Origin: Shewanella intestini
GTDB taxonomy: Bacteria > Pseudomonadota > Gammaproteobacteria > Enterobacterales > Shewanellaceae
DNA: 64,000 bases
NCBI RefSeq assembly: GCF_018221465.1
Contig: NZ_JAAIKR010000007.1
Location: 93,911 to 157,910 of the forward strand
Reading direction: 5' to 3'
Shown piece by piece: positions 27,217 to 37,499 of the stretch. Numbering within the stretch: the first letter of the stretch is position 1; every line of letters begins with the position of its first letter. The notes beneath the pieces are model-generated. The model saw nothing but the letters and a program-made list of their open reading frames with translations, had not been told where the DNA came from and did not search any database. The position numbers were made by a program, and so were the translations under genes.

Positions 27217-28437
27217 TTACAGTGCGCGGCGGGGCGGAACGACGACGTTAGCAAAAATGAGTCCTGCCACTAACGACATAAAGATAAGGAATATTTGTGA
27301 GCCTAGATGTACTTGATTGAGCATCACTTCCCCTGAGATCATCGCATTTAAGCCAATGTAGGTTTTGCTACCCGGCACTAAGATGACAATGCCTTGTAGT
27401 AATGCGATGGAAACCGGGGCTTTCATCCAGCGGGCATACAAGTTGGAATAAATCCCCACGGCTAATGCACCGACAAAAATGCCGATGGATTCGCCCAGAT
27501 AGAGTCCCCCTAAAATGGCAGAGAAAAAGGCCACAATACCCGCCAAAATACCCCAAGGGGCATCTTTTAATCTGGCTTTAAATAGAATCACTAACGCCAT
27601 GGATAAGATAGGCACTGCCGCCCACGTTTCCCACATCGATAAATGCGCCGGTTCAACAAAGGTGACGTTACCAAAAATGGCGTTACCGATAGTCATCCCT
27701 AAAATTGCCCCAAAATAGAGCTTAAATAACTGCATGGCGGCATCCATTATTCGCCCCGTACCAGAGATTAAATCGCGTGAGGCCAGCTCCGACAGTCCTA
27801 AAGTGAGCGCAAGACCGGGAATAAAGATAATAATTCCCGATAAAATCACCACCGGAATATTGATGCTTGGGTCTATAGTGGCAATCGCGCAAGCTGCAAT
27901 GGCGCATAATACTGCGGCTAAAGGTTCGAGCATTTCGGTGACCCGTTTTGAGTGCTCTGCCCAAAATACCAAGCCATATACCATCAAACCTAATAAACCC
28001 GACCAAAATACATCGTGCCACCCCGTCCCCATTAACATGGCAAAAGCACCTGAACCACAACCAAATGCTAATAGGGTTAATTTATGCCCATAAGGGTTAG
28101 GTTTATTGATGATTTCATCTAAACGCGCTAATGCATCATCTAATGAGCGTTGGCCTGAACATAATTCTTCTACCAAATCGAATGCTCTGGCTAAGGAGCC
28201 TAAATCAAGGTCGCCGGGTTTGACGCGGGCAACATGGTTATATTCTTGTTCGGTGTCATGTTGCAACACAAAGGTCATTGAAGTGGGGGAAATAAGAAAA
28301 TAGCCCTCAATACCTAATGTTTTAGAGACAATTTGTAGGTGAGATTCGAGCCTGTACGCGGGGGTGCCAAATTGATGTAAGGCCTTGCCGAGTTTAATAA
28401 TAAACCTGCGTTTAATTAAAAAATCCTGATTATTCAC
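27217..28437 (-). CDS. ThrE-type threonine/serine exporter family protein (fused YjjP-YjjB)
   Basis: 406 residues. The soluble N-terminus (KLGKALHQFGTPAYRLESHLQIVSKTLGIEG..FLISPTSMTF) is the DUF1212/YjjP domain. It continues into ten or so membrane helices including FIPGLALTLGLSELASRDLISGTGRIMDA and the C-terminal DUF3815/YjjB half (IALLQGIVILVPGSKTYIGLNAMISGEV). In E. coli the halves are separate proteins forming an exporter; here they are fused as in ThrE. The exported substrate is not provable from sequence. Confidence 0.88.
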   Translation of the reverse strand: MNNQDFLIKRRFIIKLGKALHQFGTPAYRLESHLQIVSKTLGIEGYFLISPTSMTFVLQHDTEQEYNHVARVKPGDLDLGSLARAFDLVEELCSGQRSLDDALARLDEIINKPNPYGHKLTLLAFGCGSGAFAMLMGTGWHDVFWSGLLGLMVYGLVFWAEHSKRVTEMLEPLAAVLCAIAACAIATIDPSINIPVVILSGIIIFIPGLALTLGLSELASRDLISGTGRIMDAAMQLFKLYFGAILGMTIGNAIFGNVTFVEPAHLSMWETWAAVPILSMALVILFKARLKDAPWGILAGIVAFFSAILGGLYLGESIGIFVGALAVGIYSNLYARWMKAPVSIALLQGIVILVPGSKTYIGLNAMISGEVMLNQVHLGSQIFLIFMSLVAGLIFANVVVPPRRAL

Positions 28438-28618
28438 TTGGCGTGATCACTCTATTAATGGCGGGGTTAAGCTCAGCTGATATTGGCGGCGATTCTAACT
28501 GAAAGCAGGCGGGGTTTATAGTCGATTCACGTGAAATTTTTCAATAACAGTAGATTATTTTATCCACAATTGTCACGATAGAAAATCATCAAGGATAATT
28601 ACAACAAAAAGGATCAAT

Positions 28619-29014
28619 ATGTCTTTTGCAGTCAGTGGCTTGTATGTGGCGTTAACCGCACTGCTATTTATGGTGTTAACGGTATATGTGATTAAAATGC
28701 GCCGTCGATATAAAGTGGGGATCGGTGATGACGGCCACAAGCCGTTAGCGACCGCCATTAGAGTACAAGCCAATTTAGTTGAGAACGCGCCGTTTGCCTT
28801 ATTGCTATTTGTGCTTGCAGAAGCCGGTGGGGTGCCCGCTTATGCCTTACACTTATTTGGTTGTGTATGGCTTATTGCTCGAGTGCTTCATGCTTTTGGG
28901 TTAATTAAAACCAATGGCGGCATTCATTTTGGTCGCTTTTGGGGGGTGATATTAACTTGGGCGGTGCTATTAGGGTTATCGATTGCCAATATTGTTATGT
29001 TCTTCACGGCCTAA
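28619..29014 (+). CDS. MAPEG family membrane protein
   Basis: 131 residues with four membrane helices. The MAPEG signature is present: RAVN-type motif as AIRVQANLVENAPFALLLFVLAE (residues about 47-70), followed by LHLFGCVWLIARVLHAFGL. Relatives include glutathione-dependent membrane enzymes, but bacterial members like this one are mostly uncharacterised. Ribosome site AAAAGGA before the ATG. A terminator follows. Confidence 0.9.
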   Translation: MSFAVSGLYVALTALLFMVLTVYVIKMRRRYKVGIGDDGHKPLATAIRVQANLVENAPFALLLFVLAEAGGVPAYALHLFGCVWLIARVLHAFGLIKTNGGIHFGRFWGVILTWAVLLGLSIANIVMFFTA

Positions 29015-29044
29015 TGCACACTGCGCGTTAAGCTATCAACGATT

Positions 29045-29090
29045 AAAGGGCGCTAATGGCTAAAAATAGGATTAGCGCCTTTTTTTTAGC
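29045..29090 (+). terminator. Terminator after the MAPEG gene
   Basis: GGCGCTAAT and ATTAGCGCC (9-bp stem) followed by eight T. Confidence 0.85.
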
Positions 29091-29222
29091 CTTGTTTACC
29101 GTCATTAAAGCCGCGAAAATCGGGCGGATACTCGCTTATTATTGAGCATGGGTATATACTCGCGCGCTGTTGTTCGATTGGCTGTTTTTACAGCATTTGT
29201 ATTTCACGTTTAGGTTACTTTC

Positions 29223-31607
29223 ATGCAAGTTGAATCCACTTTATTTACCTATCCCAAGTATTGGGCGCATAGCACCACTCCCGCGCCATTTTTACCCATG
29301 TCTAAAAAAGAGATGAAGAAGCTTGGCTGGGACAGCTGTGACATTATTATTGTTACTGGCGATGCGTATGTGGATCACCCCAGTTTTGGGATGGCAGTGA
29401 TTGGCCGTTTACTTGAAGCACAAGGCTTTCGCGTAGGGATTATTTCCCAGCCAGATTGGTCAAATAAAGACGACTTTATGCAGTTGGGTCGCCCCAATTT
29501 ATTTTTTGGGGTGACAGCGGGCAACATGGACTCGATGATTAACCGTTACACTGCAGACCGAAGAATGCGTCATGACGATGCCTATACCGCTGGCAATATT
29601 GGCGGTAAGCGTCCTGACCGCGCGGTCACGGTGTACACCCAACGTTGTAAAGAAGCCTTTAAAGACGTTCCTGTTGTGATTGGTGGCATTGAAGCCAGTT
29701 TACGCCGTATTGCACATTATGATTATTGGTCGGACAAAGTACGTAAGAGTGTGATTTCAGACTCCAAGGCCGATATTTTAATTTACGGTAATGCCGAGCG
29801 ACCATTAATAGATATTGCCCACCGTTTAGGGCGCGGCGATAACATTAAAGAAATGACCGATATTCGCGGCACCACGGTCATGTTGCGCGATCCCTTAATG
29901 GGTTGGAAAGGCATGGATTCACGTAAAATCGACCAATTACATAAAATTGATCCGATCCCTAACCCTTATGGCGCTGATGATGTTGGCTGTGAAAAATTAT
30001 CTGGGCCGACAGACAAAAAGATTTTCGACAACGACGCGCCCAAAGCTATTTCGGTGCAGCCATCACGGCCAAAACCGTGGGAAAAAACCTACGTATTATT
30101 GCCTGCTTACGACAAAGTAAAAGATGACAAATATCTATACGCCCATGCGTCGCGTATTTTACATCAAGAACAAAATCCTGGCTGTGCACGTGCGTTATTC
30201 CAACGTCACGACCAACATCGTGGTGTTTGGGTTAACCCTCCAGCATGGCCATTAAATACTGATGAAATGGATGCTGTTTTTGATATGGCTTATAAACGGG
30301 TGCCACATCCTCGTTACGGTAAAGAAAAAATTCCTGCTTATGACATGATCAAAACGTCGATTAACATTATGCGCGGCTGCTTTGGTGGTTGTTCATTTTG
30401 CTCGATTACTGAACATGAAGGGCGAATTATTCAAAGTCGCTCGCAAGAGTCCATTATTAAAGAAATTAAAGACATTCAAGACAAGGTACCCGGTTTTACA
30501 GGGGTGATTTCAGATCTTGGTGGCCCAACGGCCAATATGTACCGTTTAGGTTGCTCAAGTGAAAAGGCAGAAACGACTTGCCGACGCTTGTCTTGTGTTT
30601 ACCCTGCTATTTGTGGCCATTTAAATACTGACCACAAACACACGGTTGATTTATATCGCGCCGCGCGTGATGTACCCGGTATTAAGAAGGTATTAATTGC
30701 TTCAGGGGTGCGTTACGACTTAGCCACTGAAGACCCTGATTATGTAAGAGAGTTGGCTCGACATCATGTTGGTGGCTATTTAAAAATTGCCCCAGAGCAC
30801 ACGGAAGAAGGCCCATTAAGTAAAATGATGAAGCCGGGAATGGGCACTTATGACCGCTTTAAAACGTTGTTTGATAAGTTCTCTAAAGAAGCCGGTAAAG
30901 AACAGTTCTTAATTCCATACTTTATTTCAGCGCACCCTGGCACCACAGATGAAGACATGGTCAATTTGGCGTTATGGCTTAAAAGTCAGAAGTTTAAACT
31001 TGACCAAGTGCAAAACTTTTATCCGTCGCCAATGGCAAATGCCACCACCATTTATCACACTGAATTAAATTCATTGCGCAATGTTAAGCACACCAGTGAG
31101 CAAGTGAGCGTACCTAAGAAAGGCCGTCAACGTAAGTTGCACAAGTTCTTGTTGCGTTATCACGATCCATTAGGCTGGCCGATGATCCGCGAAGCATTAA
31201 TTGCCATGGGTAAAGAGTCATTAATTGGTAATGGTCCGCAGCATTTGGTGCCACCAGAAACCCGTAATGAAAAGAATCGCGGCAAGTGGGGACAAAAAAA
31301 TAAACCCACTGCCAAAGTTGCCAATGGTAAAAAAGGCTTAACTCGTTTTTCTGATAACCAGTTTACAGACCGTACAGATGCTAAAAACAGTGATAAAACG
31401 GGCAATGGCAACAGTGGTAAGAAAGGCAAAAACAATAGCGGCGCAAATAATACCAATAACGTTAATGCTAATAGCGCTAATCAGTCACGTCGTAAAGGCA
31501 GTACTGGCTCGCCAGCAAAAGCGGGGCAGGGTAAGTCGTCAGCGGGTGGACAGCAAAAACGTTCGAAAAAAAACGTATGGGGCACAACGCCTAAACATCA
31601 GCGTTAG
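29223..31607 (+). CDS. ygiQ: YgiQ family radical SAM protein
   Basis: 794 residues. N-terminal cobalamin-like/UPF0313 region ([35 protein letters not shown]), then the radical SAM cluster site [12 protein letters not shown] (CxxxCxxC) at about residue 383-393 and TIM-barrel segments ([36 protein letters not shown]). The last 110 residues are low-complexity, rich in K, N, S and G ([22 protein letters not shown]), as in other YgiQ proteins. The biochemical role of the family is not established. Monocistronic between two terminators. Confidence 0.93.
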   Translation: MQVESTLFTYPKYWAHSTTPAPFLPMSKKEMKKLGWDSCDIIIVTGDAYVDHPSFGMAVIGRLLEAQGFRVGIISQPDWSNKDDFMQLGRPNLFFGVTAGNMDSMINRYTADRRMRHDDAYTAGNIGGKRPDRAVTVYTQRCKEAFKDVPVVIGGIEASLRRIAHYDYWSDKVRKSVISDSKADILIYGNAERPLIDIAHRLGRGDNIKEMTDIRGTTVMLRDPLMGWKGMDSRKIDQLHKIDPIPNPYGADDVGCEKLSGPTDKKIFDNDAPKAISVQPSRPKPWEKTYVLLPAYDKVKDDKYLYAHASRILHQEQNPGCARALFQRHDQHRGVWVNPPAWPLNTDEMDAVFDMAYKRVPHPRYGKEKIPAYDMIKTSINIMRGCFGGCSFCSITEHEGRIIQSRSQESIIKEIKDIQDKVPGFTGVISDLGGPTANMYRLGCSSEKAETTCRRLSCVYPAICGHLNTDHKHTVDLYRAARDVPGIKKVLIASGVRYDLATEDPDYVRELARHHVGGYLKIAPEHTEEGPLSKMMKPGMGTYDRFKTLFDKFSKEAGKEQFLIPYFISAHPGTTDEDMVNLALWLKSQKFKLDQVQNFYPSPMANATTIYHTELNSLRNVKHTSEQVSVPKKGRQRKLHKFLLRYHDPLGWPMIREALIAMGKESLIGNGPQHLVPPETRNEKNRGKWGQKNKPTAKVANGKKGLTRFSDNQFTDRTDAKNSDKTGNGNSGKKGKNNSGANNTNNVNANSANQSRRKGSTGSPAKAGQGKSSAGGQQKRSKKNVWGTTPKHQR

Positions 31608-31641
31608 CTATGTAACTGCGGATATTGACAATAAAGCATAA

Positions 31642-31671
31642 AAAAATGGCAACCACTAGGTTGCCATTTTT
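31642..31671. terminator. Bidirectional terminator between ygiQ and porin
   Basis: AAAAATGGCAACC and GGTTGCCATTTTT form a 13-bp stem with loop ACTA between convergent genes. Confidence 0.9.
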
Positions 31672-31694
31672 GTATCACTTATTAAAAAGCGCTA

Positions 31695-32804
31695 TTAGCT
31701 TTTCCAAGTCATATCGAAGTTGTAACGTAGACCGACAGTTACAGCGTTGTCAGTGTCTTTTGCACTTGAGTCGAAATCTGTGCGTAAGTATTCTAAGTGA
31801 ACACATACGTTTGATGCAGGTAACCATTCAAATGTTGTGTTGTAGCTTTTGAATTTACGGCTTGAAAGATTGTCGATACCGTCATCAAACAGAGATACAC
31901 CCGCTTTTACATCGTAATGCGCAGCTAATGGGAATGTAGCAACTAAATCAGCAGTGTGACCGTTGTTGTCTTGTGCATCTGCAGTTTTCCAAGATTGATC
32001 AACATTGTGATCAGTTACTTGGTAGCTACCAGCAACATAAATGCCATTATCAAAGCTATACGCTGCAACACCGCCTAGTAAGTCTTTGTTTTGACCAACA
32101 GTGTTTTCTGTTGACACATAACCTAAACCTAAGTGCAATTTGTCAAGGTCATAACCTACTGCAACGTTATACATGTCAACAGTTTGGCCATTGTTACCAC
32201 CAGTTGCTCCGCCGTACTCGCCATCAAACATTGCACCTGCAATGAAAGTCACGCCAGATGCAGACACTTGGTAATTAACAGAGTTGCTCATGAAGAATGG
32301 GGCAGCTTCGTTATAACCAAATGGGCTGTTGCTGTTGTTGAAGATATCAACATAAGAACCTACTACAGTGTATTGTGCAGGACGTTGACGACCGATAGAT
32401 ACTGAACCGTAATCAGTTGCTAAACCAACGTAAGCAAGACGTGCTTTACCAAAATCACCATTGTGAGACATGTCTACACTCCATTCGCCGTCAGCGAATA
32501 CAGAAAGACCGTCAGAAATTTGAGTGCTGGCTTTAATACCGATGCGAGAAAGTGCATCACCCACATCCCAATTAGATTCATTGGCAGTATTGTGAGTTAA
32601 AGTAGGGCGTAGTGAACCGTAAAGGCTAACAGAGCTGTTTTTGAAAGAAGAAGTCGTTGTTGCAGCAGGTGCATTAACAGATTCAAGTTGTTGAACACGT
32701 GCGTTCAAAGTAGCAACTTGCTGTTCTAAAGACTGCTCTGCAGCAGATGCATTGAAGCAAACAGCACTAACGGCAACAGCCACTAAAGTTTGAATAGTTT
32801 TCAT
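31695..32804 (-). CDS. General porin with N-terminal coiled coil
   Basis: 369 residues. Signal peptide MKTIQTLVAVAVSAVCFNASA, a short coiled coil (EQSLEQQVATLNARVQQLES), then a classic gram-negative porin barrel: SVSLYGSLRPTLTHN, GVSLFDDG, ATDYGSVSIGRQRPAQY (the L3-type GRQ motif), and C-terminal strand VTVGLRYNFDMTWKS, which extends a little past the usual terminal aromatic. Codon use (many GCT, GTA, GGT) suggests high expression. Single gene with its own terminator. Confidence 0.88.
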   Translation of the reverse strand: MKTIQTLVAVAVSAVCFNASAAEQSLEQQVATLNARVQQLESVNAPAATTTSSFKNSSVSLYGSLRPTLTHNTANESNWDVGDALSRIGIKASTQISDGLSVFADGEWSVDMSHNGDFGKARLAYVGLATDYGSVSIGRQRPAQYTVVGSYVDIFNNSNSPFGYNEAAPFFMSNSVNYQVSASGVTFIAGAMFDGEYGGATGGNNGQTVDMYNVAVGYDLDKLHLGLGYVSTENTVGQNKDLLGGVAAYSFDNGIYVAGSYQVTDHNVDQSWKTADAQDNNGHTADLVATFPLAAHYDVKAGVSLFDDGIDNLSSRKFKSYNTTFEWLPASNVCVHLEYLRTDFDSSAKDTDNAVTVGLRYNFDMTWKS

Positions 32805-32906
32805 GTATAACCTTCTTATAAATAAATTTTATGTGCAAAAAACAACCTCTTATGAGACATAAGGGCAGGACGCACTATTACTTTGATACAGGAGATAGAT
32901 TGAGAT

Positions 32907-32930
32907 GCTCACCACCTAGTGGTGGTGAGC
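32907..32930. terminator. Hairpin at the end of the molybdoenzyme operon
   Basis: GCTCACCACC and GGTGGTGAGC, perfect 10-bp stem with loop TAGT, 22 bases past the cytochrome b stop. It has no T tract, so termination strength is uncertain. Confidence 0.5.
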
Positions 32931-32951
32931 GAGTGTTAAATACGCGGTTGG

Positions 32952-34022
32952 TTAAACTTTACCCGCGTCTTTAAGCTCTTTGTACCAAACATTGTGGTGT
33001 TGTTTGGCCCAGTTTTCATCACAGTAACCGGTAGTCATGTTGCTCATACTGCCTTCTGACATGACAGTTGCCATGAAGAAGTGGACTACAGCAAATGCAC
33101 TGATGATGATGGTTGCAGTAATGTGGATAGCAAGCATTAGATTTGCCGCGTTTTTAGACACGTCAAATGTTTCTGGGTACATCATGACTAGACCAGAAGC
33201 CACCATTAATCCGCCACCAATTGCAAAGGTCCAGAAGAACAGTTTTTCACCAGCGTTAGCAAAACCTGCGTCTGGGTGAACTTTTTTGCCAAAGTTCAGG
33301 TAACCACCAAGTTTAGCAAACCATTTTAAATCGTAGCTTGCAGGCATTTGTTTTGGGAACCAAGCCAATACCATTAGCACGTAGCCAACGATGAAAGGCC
33401 AAGCCATTAATCCGTGTAAGCTGCTTGCAATACCCACTAAACCAGCCCAACCATATACGTTGGTAGATGGTTCAATGTAGAAGCGACCTAAACCAAGGAC
33501 TAATCCTGTGAAAATCAATGCGATACAAGAGATAGCACCTAACCAGTGAATGCTGATGCTAAAGCCAGACCAACGCTTGATAAGTTTGCCAGAGAAACCT
33601 TTTTCAAGGCGTGAAATGCCATTGAAAAGAACAAATAGAATGAATAGGCCAGCAACAATGAAGATGCTTGCAAATTCTAAGAACGCAAAAGTACCTGAGT
33701 TGTTAAGGTAACCTAAGGTTGCTTCATTTTGTGCTTCAGGCAGTTCAGCAGGCATTAACATTGCCGCTTGTTGTGGCATACCTTGGCTTTCAACTAAGTT
33801 GTAATCGCCATTGTTTGCACCTACAAGTGTTTGTTGGTGAGGTAGGTTTTCAAATCCAGGGTGACCATCAAGTTTATGGTGAGTACCTTGGGCTGGGCCT
33901 ACATTAATTTTTTGCCACTCTTGTGGCTGCAGCTTTGCGTTGTCTGCAGTAGCAGCCATTGCCGCAGAAGAGACAAATAGGCTGATTACAATAAAACTAA
34001 ATAATCTTATTGCTTTGCTCAT
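32952..34022 (-). CDS. Formate-dehydrogenase-gamma-like cytochrome b subunit
   Basis: Starting at 34022 after an AAAGGAG site, 356 residues: signal peptide (MSKAIRLFSFIVISLFVSSAAMA), a periplasmic stretch of about 90 residues, a lone helix (FLEFASIFIVAGLFILFVLF), then the four-helix cytochrome b fold. Candidate haem b histidines lie in SIHWLGAI, SLHGLMAW, AIHITATI and VVHFFMAT. This is the FdnI/FdoI/FdhC family that passes electrons between the quinone pool and a periplasmic molybdoenzyme. It is the last gene of the operon and follows the chaperone after 114 bases. Long N-terminal extensions of this kind occur in Shewanella and epsilonproteobacterial formate dehydrogenases. Confidence 0.88.
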   Translation of the reverse strand: MSKAIRLFSFIVISLFVSSAAMAATADNAKLQPQEWQKINVGPAQGTHHKLDGHPGFENLPHQQTLVGANNGDYNLVESQGMPQQAAMLMPAELPEAQNEATLGYLNNSGTFAFLEFASIFIVAGLFILFVLFNGISRLEKGFSGKLIKRWSGFSISIHWLGAISCIALIFTGLVLGLGRFYIEPSTNVYGWAGLVGIASSLHGLMAWPFIVGYVLMVLAWFPKQMPASYDLKWFAKLGGYLNFGKKVHPDAGFANAGEKLFFWTFAIGGGLMVASGLVMMYPETFDVSKNAANLMLAIHITATIIISAFAVVHFFMATVMSEGSMSNMTTGYCDENWAKQHHNVWYKELKDAGKV

Positions 34023-34136
34023 GAAAAACTCCTTTACGACAATATTTGTCGTTTCACTAAGGACCGCCCCGTGAACCATTTTTAGGTCCAGCAAGGGCTG
34101 GATATCGTCAAATTTTACAGTAAGTTAAACAACTAA

Positions 34137-34724
34137 TTACTGTACTTGATCAGTGATAAAATCGTGTAGCTCAGTGGCCAGTAAACGCCAGAATGCTAAT
34201 GTTGCATGCGCTTGCATACCTTCACAAAAGCGAACATACCAAAGACCTAAATGGGCCTGCATAAATTCATTTGCGATAAGTTGCAGTTCAGCTGCGTTTT
34301 CAACATTTCCAGCCGCTTTCTGTTCGCTAGCTAATGCATGGACACAGTAAAGAAACTCAAGTTCGTTCCCAATATAGTCGGCGGGTTCACCTTGTTTTTC
34401 ATCTAAGGTAAGACCGATTTGTTGGTAGAAATCAGCAACAGCTGCAGTTTCTTTGGTGTTAACCATGTGATTGCCACTTAAGTACACAGACTCATATGGG
34501 GCAACCAACAACTTGTACGGTCCAATACACATGCGGTTGAAGTCATACTCCAATTCCGATGGATCAGCGACATATTTCAACGCTTCTTCAAGCAAAGGGC
34601 TTTGGGGTTTTTCTGCTTGTAAATAAGCAACTAAACTTGCAATAGATTCCTTTGCAGATGGAGCATACATCATTGATTTAAATGCATAGTATGCGTTTGC
34701 AGTTGGACCATACTGAGTCGTCAT
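34137..34724 (-). CDS. TorD/DmsD-type redox enzyme maturation chaperone
   Basis: 195 residues, all helical, no signal peptide. Family features: YAFKSMMYAPSAKESIASLVAYL near the start, EYDFNRMCIGPYKLLVAPYESVYLSG (the conserved FxRLF..GP....PYESVY pattern) and NELEFLYCVHAL. Such proteins hold the apo-molybdoenzyme and its Tat signal until cofactor insertion. Its start overlaps the ferredoxin stop (TAATG), so chaperone and enzyme are made together; the client is presumably the Tat-signal molybdoenzyme at 35280-37499. Confidence 0.88.
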   Translation of the reverse strand: MTTQYGPTANAYYAFKSMMYAPSAKESIASLVAYLQAEKPQSPLLEEALKYVADPSELEYDFNRMCIGPYKLLVAPYESVYLSGNHMVNTKETAAVADFYQQIGLTLDEKQGEPADYIGNELEFLYCVHALASEQKAAGNVENAAELQLIANEFMQAHLGLWYVRFCEGMQAHATLAFWRLLATELHDFITDQVQ

Positions 34725-35269
34725 TATGCACGTTCCTTAATAATCACCATGTTAGGTTTTGTGATGCTATCTGTGTAACCAATGCCTTCTTTACTTGCAG
34801 AAGGTTTTTTCAAGGTTTCATTCAAGTTACCTGTTTTTAAACACTCTACAGGACAACCTGATACACATGCTGGTTGCATACCGCGGTCAAGTAATTCGAC
34901 ACACATGTTACATTTGTCTGCTTTACCATCGTCTTCACGAATGCTAACAGCAGAATATGGACATGCTTCAGTACAAAGGCCACAGCCATCACACTTTTCA
35001 CGGTCAAGCACAACGATACCGTCTTCACGAGTATGGTAAGCCTTAGTAGGACAAACCATGAGACATGCTGGATTTTCACAATGCATGCAAGAGTGTGATA
35101 ACCACACATCTTTAGAGCCATCTTTATGCTCAACTTCGTAACGATCTACTTTACGAAAACGGTGGTTTTCAGGTAGTTCGTTATGGATTTGACAAGCAAC
35201 AGTACATGCTTGACAACCCACACAGTTTTCTTGTCTGAAAACAAAACCAACTTTATGATTTACTGACAT
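34724..35269 (-). CDS. DmsB-like four-cluster ferredoxin subunit
   Basis: 181 residues without a signal peptide, so probably exported with the Tat-targeted catalytic partner. Four cysteine groups: CVGCQACTVAC, CMHCENPACLMVC, CDGCGLCTEAC and CNMCVELLDRGMQPACVSGC. These bind four 4Fe-4S clusters for electron transfer between cytochrome b and the molybdenum subunit. Ten bases separate it from the catalytic gene upstream and it overlaps the chaperone gene downstream. Confidence 0.9.
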   Translation of the reverse strand: MSVNHKVGFVFRQENCVGCQACTVACQIHNELPENHRFRKVDRYEVEHKDGSKDVWLSHSCMHCENPACLMVCPTKAYHTREDGIVVLDREKCDGCGLCTEACPYSAVSIREDDGKADKCNMCVELLDRGMQPACVSGCPVECLKTGNLNETLKKPSASKEGIGYTDSITKPNMVIIKERA

Positions 35270-35279
35270 TTTCTACCCC

Positions 35280-37499
35280 TTAAACCTTAGTAATATCAAC
35301 ACGAGTTGAGTGATAAGCTGAACAGCCACCCATATCGGTTAACTTGTCCGTAGTCAGGACGTTGGTTGAACCATCTGGGTCATTCGGGTTCATACGACGC
35401 CAGTTATTTTTAGGTGTCATAACGGTTCCTACTGGAACCTGGCCAGAAACTTGCGCAGTAAATACTGCTTCACCACGTTGGTTTTTCAATTTAATGCGGT
35501 CGTTATTTTTAATGCCTAAACGTTTTGCATCATCAGTGTTTAATTTCACCATGTACGCAGGGAAGTTACGGATGTACTTCACGTTGTAGAAAGCACTGTT
35601 AGCACGTTGTGGAATCGCTGGAGAAATCATACGGAAAGGTAATGATTTTTCTTCAGGGATCATTTCGTCTTCTGGTAAACCGAAGTCGATCACTGGGTGG
35701 TAACCTGCGTCTTTCATTTTTTGAGACCAAAGCTCAATCTTACCGCTTGGCGTTTTGAATTTACCGCTAGCTAGGTAAGGTTTTTCTTCCCAAACTGTTA
35801 CGAACTTCTCTTTAATGATTTGATCGTAAGTGATACCAGCATTTTTAAATGCAGGCATGTCAGTATCAAGGAAGTCACGTAGAATTTGTTCATAATCCAC
35901 TTGCATTTCTGGATGATGACCAACGCCCATGTGTTGACCTAATTCTTTGAAGAATATCCAGTTATCTTTAGATTCACCTAAAGGCTCGATAACTTTTTCA
36001 GACGTTTGCATGTGATACCAGTTGTAATCGGTACCCATGTCTGGCATTTCAAACTGAGTTGTTGATGGTACGATGATATCGGCAAGTTCTGCGGTATCTG
36101 TCATCAAGAAATCATGTACAACTAAGAACAAGTCATCACGCATTGCGCCGCGGCGACATGCATTTGAGTCTGGCGCAACTGCAACGAAGTTACCGTTGTA
36201 GTTAATCACAGCCTTAATAGGTTTGATTGGTTTGCCATAAGCCGTTGGATTCGTTGGATGCAATGCTTTTGCAATCTCTGTCATGTTGACATGACCAACT
36301 GTATCAGGGTTCGGATGGATATGATCCGCACGGCCTTTAGAGTAGTTTAAGCTGTCATCGGCTTGGGTGTTATCGTAGATGAAACCGTTACCAATTTTAC
36401 CAAACTGACCCGCAATTGCGTGCATCATAGAGATAGCACGAGACATACGAGCACCGTTATAGTTACGTTGCATACCGTAGCCTAAACGGATTACTGAAAG
36501 TTCAGATTCGCCATAAACTTTAGCAAATTCAAACATTTTCTGTCTTGGTACACCGGTTACTTTTTCAATTTCGTCGTAAGACATTTCGTCAAGACGTTTA
36601 AGTAACTCGTCATAGCCTATGGTGTTCTTTTTAATGAACTCATGGTCAACTAAATCTTTTTCTACAAGATACTTCATGATACCTGTTGCAAGGTGAGTAT
36701 CTGTACTTGGAATTGGTTGTAACCAAATATCAGCTTGAGAAGCAATCGGGGTACGCATTGGGTTAACAACCAATAATTTAGCGCCTTTATCACGCGCTTG
36801 GTTGATGAACTTAATACCATGTACGTTAGTTGCTGTTTCGTTTTGACCCCAAGCGATATAACAATTGGTATGAATATTGTCATATGGATCTGGACCTTGG
36901 TAAGTACCAGTGGTCGCAGTTAGACCTTCGTAAGCGGCGAATACACACACTTTACGGTCTAATTTACGTGAACCAATTGCGTTGAAGAAACGGCTAGGTC
37001 CGCCGTATTTACCGATAACGCCTTCATGGCCAGAGTAGCTGTATGGAAGAATTGAATCAGCACCATGTTCTTTAATGATACTTTTTAGCTTGTCACTAAT
37101 TTTCTTGTATGCATCATCCCAAGTAATACGACGCCATTTACCTTCGCCTTTTTTACCTGCACGTTCCATTGGGTGAAGAATACGATCTGCTGCATAGGTA
37201 TATTGCACATAAGCAGTACCTTTAACACAAGGAGCAGTACCCATTTTCTTCAATTCACTGGCGCCTTCGACGTATGTCATACGGCCATTTTGAACAGTGA
37301 ACTTTAACAAACAGCGGTCAGCACAGTTACGTTGACACGTGTGATATTTAATTTCACCTTCGCGTTTAAGTAACTTTTCTGGAGCGCCACCACGTGGTGC
37401 TGTTGATGCATTTGCAACACCAGGCACCAAGCCTGACAACGTGCCTACAACCGAAGTTGCTCCGACACCTTGTAGGAATGCGCGTCTATCGATTTTCAT
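35280..37499 (-). CDS. Periplasmic molybdopterin oxidoreductase of the DMSO-reductase superfamily, substrate unknown
   Basis: 739 residues. Tat signal KIDRRAFLQGVGATSVVGTL. 4Fe-4S site CQRNCADRC plus PCVKG. Likely molybdenum ligand cysteine in LDRKVCVFAAYEG. Pterin-binding blocks IAWGQNETATNVHGIKFI and GAKLLVVNPMRTPIA, and the C-terminal domain ends GGCSAYHSTRVDITKV. The partners (DmsB-like ferredoxin, TorD chaperone, Fdh-gamma-like cytochrome b) form a complete membrane-linked complex. At 739 residues it is shorter than FdnG-type formate dehydrogenases, and I see no selenocysteine TGA. Candidates are a formate-dehydrogenase-like enzyme, a thiosulfate/polysulfide reductase relative, or a selenate/DMSO-type reductase; direction of electron flow is open. 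Confidence 0.85.
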   Translation of the reverse strand: MKIDRRAFLQGVGATSVVGTLSGLVPGVANASTAPRGGAPEKLLKREGEIKYHTCQRNCADRCLLKFTVQNGRMTYVEGASELKKMGTAPCVKGTAYVQYTYAADRILHPMERAGKKGEGKWRRITWDDAYKKISDKLKSIIKEHGADSILPYSYSGHEGVIGKYGGPSRFFNAIGSRKLDRKVCVFAAYEGLTATTGTYQGPDPYDNIHTNCYIAWGQNETATNVHGIKFINQARDKGAKLLVVNPMRTPIASQADIWLQPIPSTDTHLATGIMKYLVEKDLVDHEFIKKNTIGYDELLKRLDEMSYDEIEKVTGVPRQKMFEFAKVYGESELSVIRLGYGMQRNYNGARMSRAISMMHAIAGQFGKIGNGFIYDNTQADDSLNYSKGRADHIHPNPDTVGHVNMTEIAKALHPTNPTAYGKPIKPIKAVINYNGNFVAVAPDSNACRRGAMRDDLFLVVHDFLMTDTAELADIIVPSTTQFEMPDMGTDYNWYHMQTSEKVIEPLGESKDNWIFFKELGQHMGVGHHPEMQVDYEQILRDFLDTDMPAFKNAGITYDQIIKEKFVTVWEEKPYLASGKFKTPSGKIELWSQKMKDAGYHPVIDFGLPEDEMIPEEKSLPFRMISPAIPQRANSAFYNVKYIRNFPAYMVKLNTDDAKRLGIKNNDRIKLKNQRGEAVFTAQVSGQVPVGTVMTPKNNWRRMNPNDPDGSTNVLTTDKLTDMGGCSAYHSTRVDITKV

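Noticed and set aside
35280-37499. Selenocysteine formate dehydrogenase
   Set aside because: No in-frame TGA, and the ligand position is an ordinary cysteine codon.
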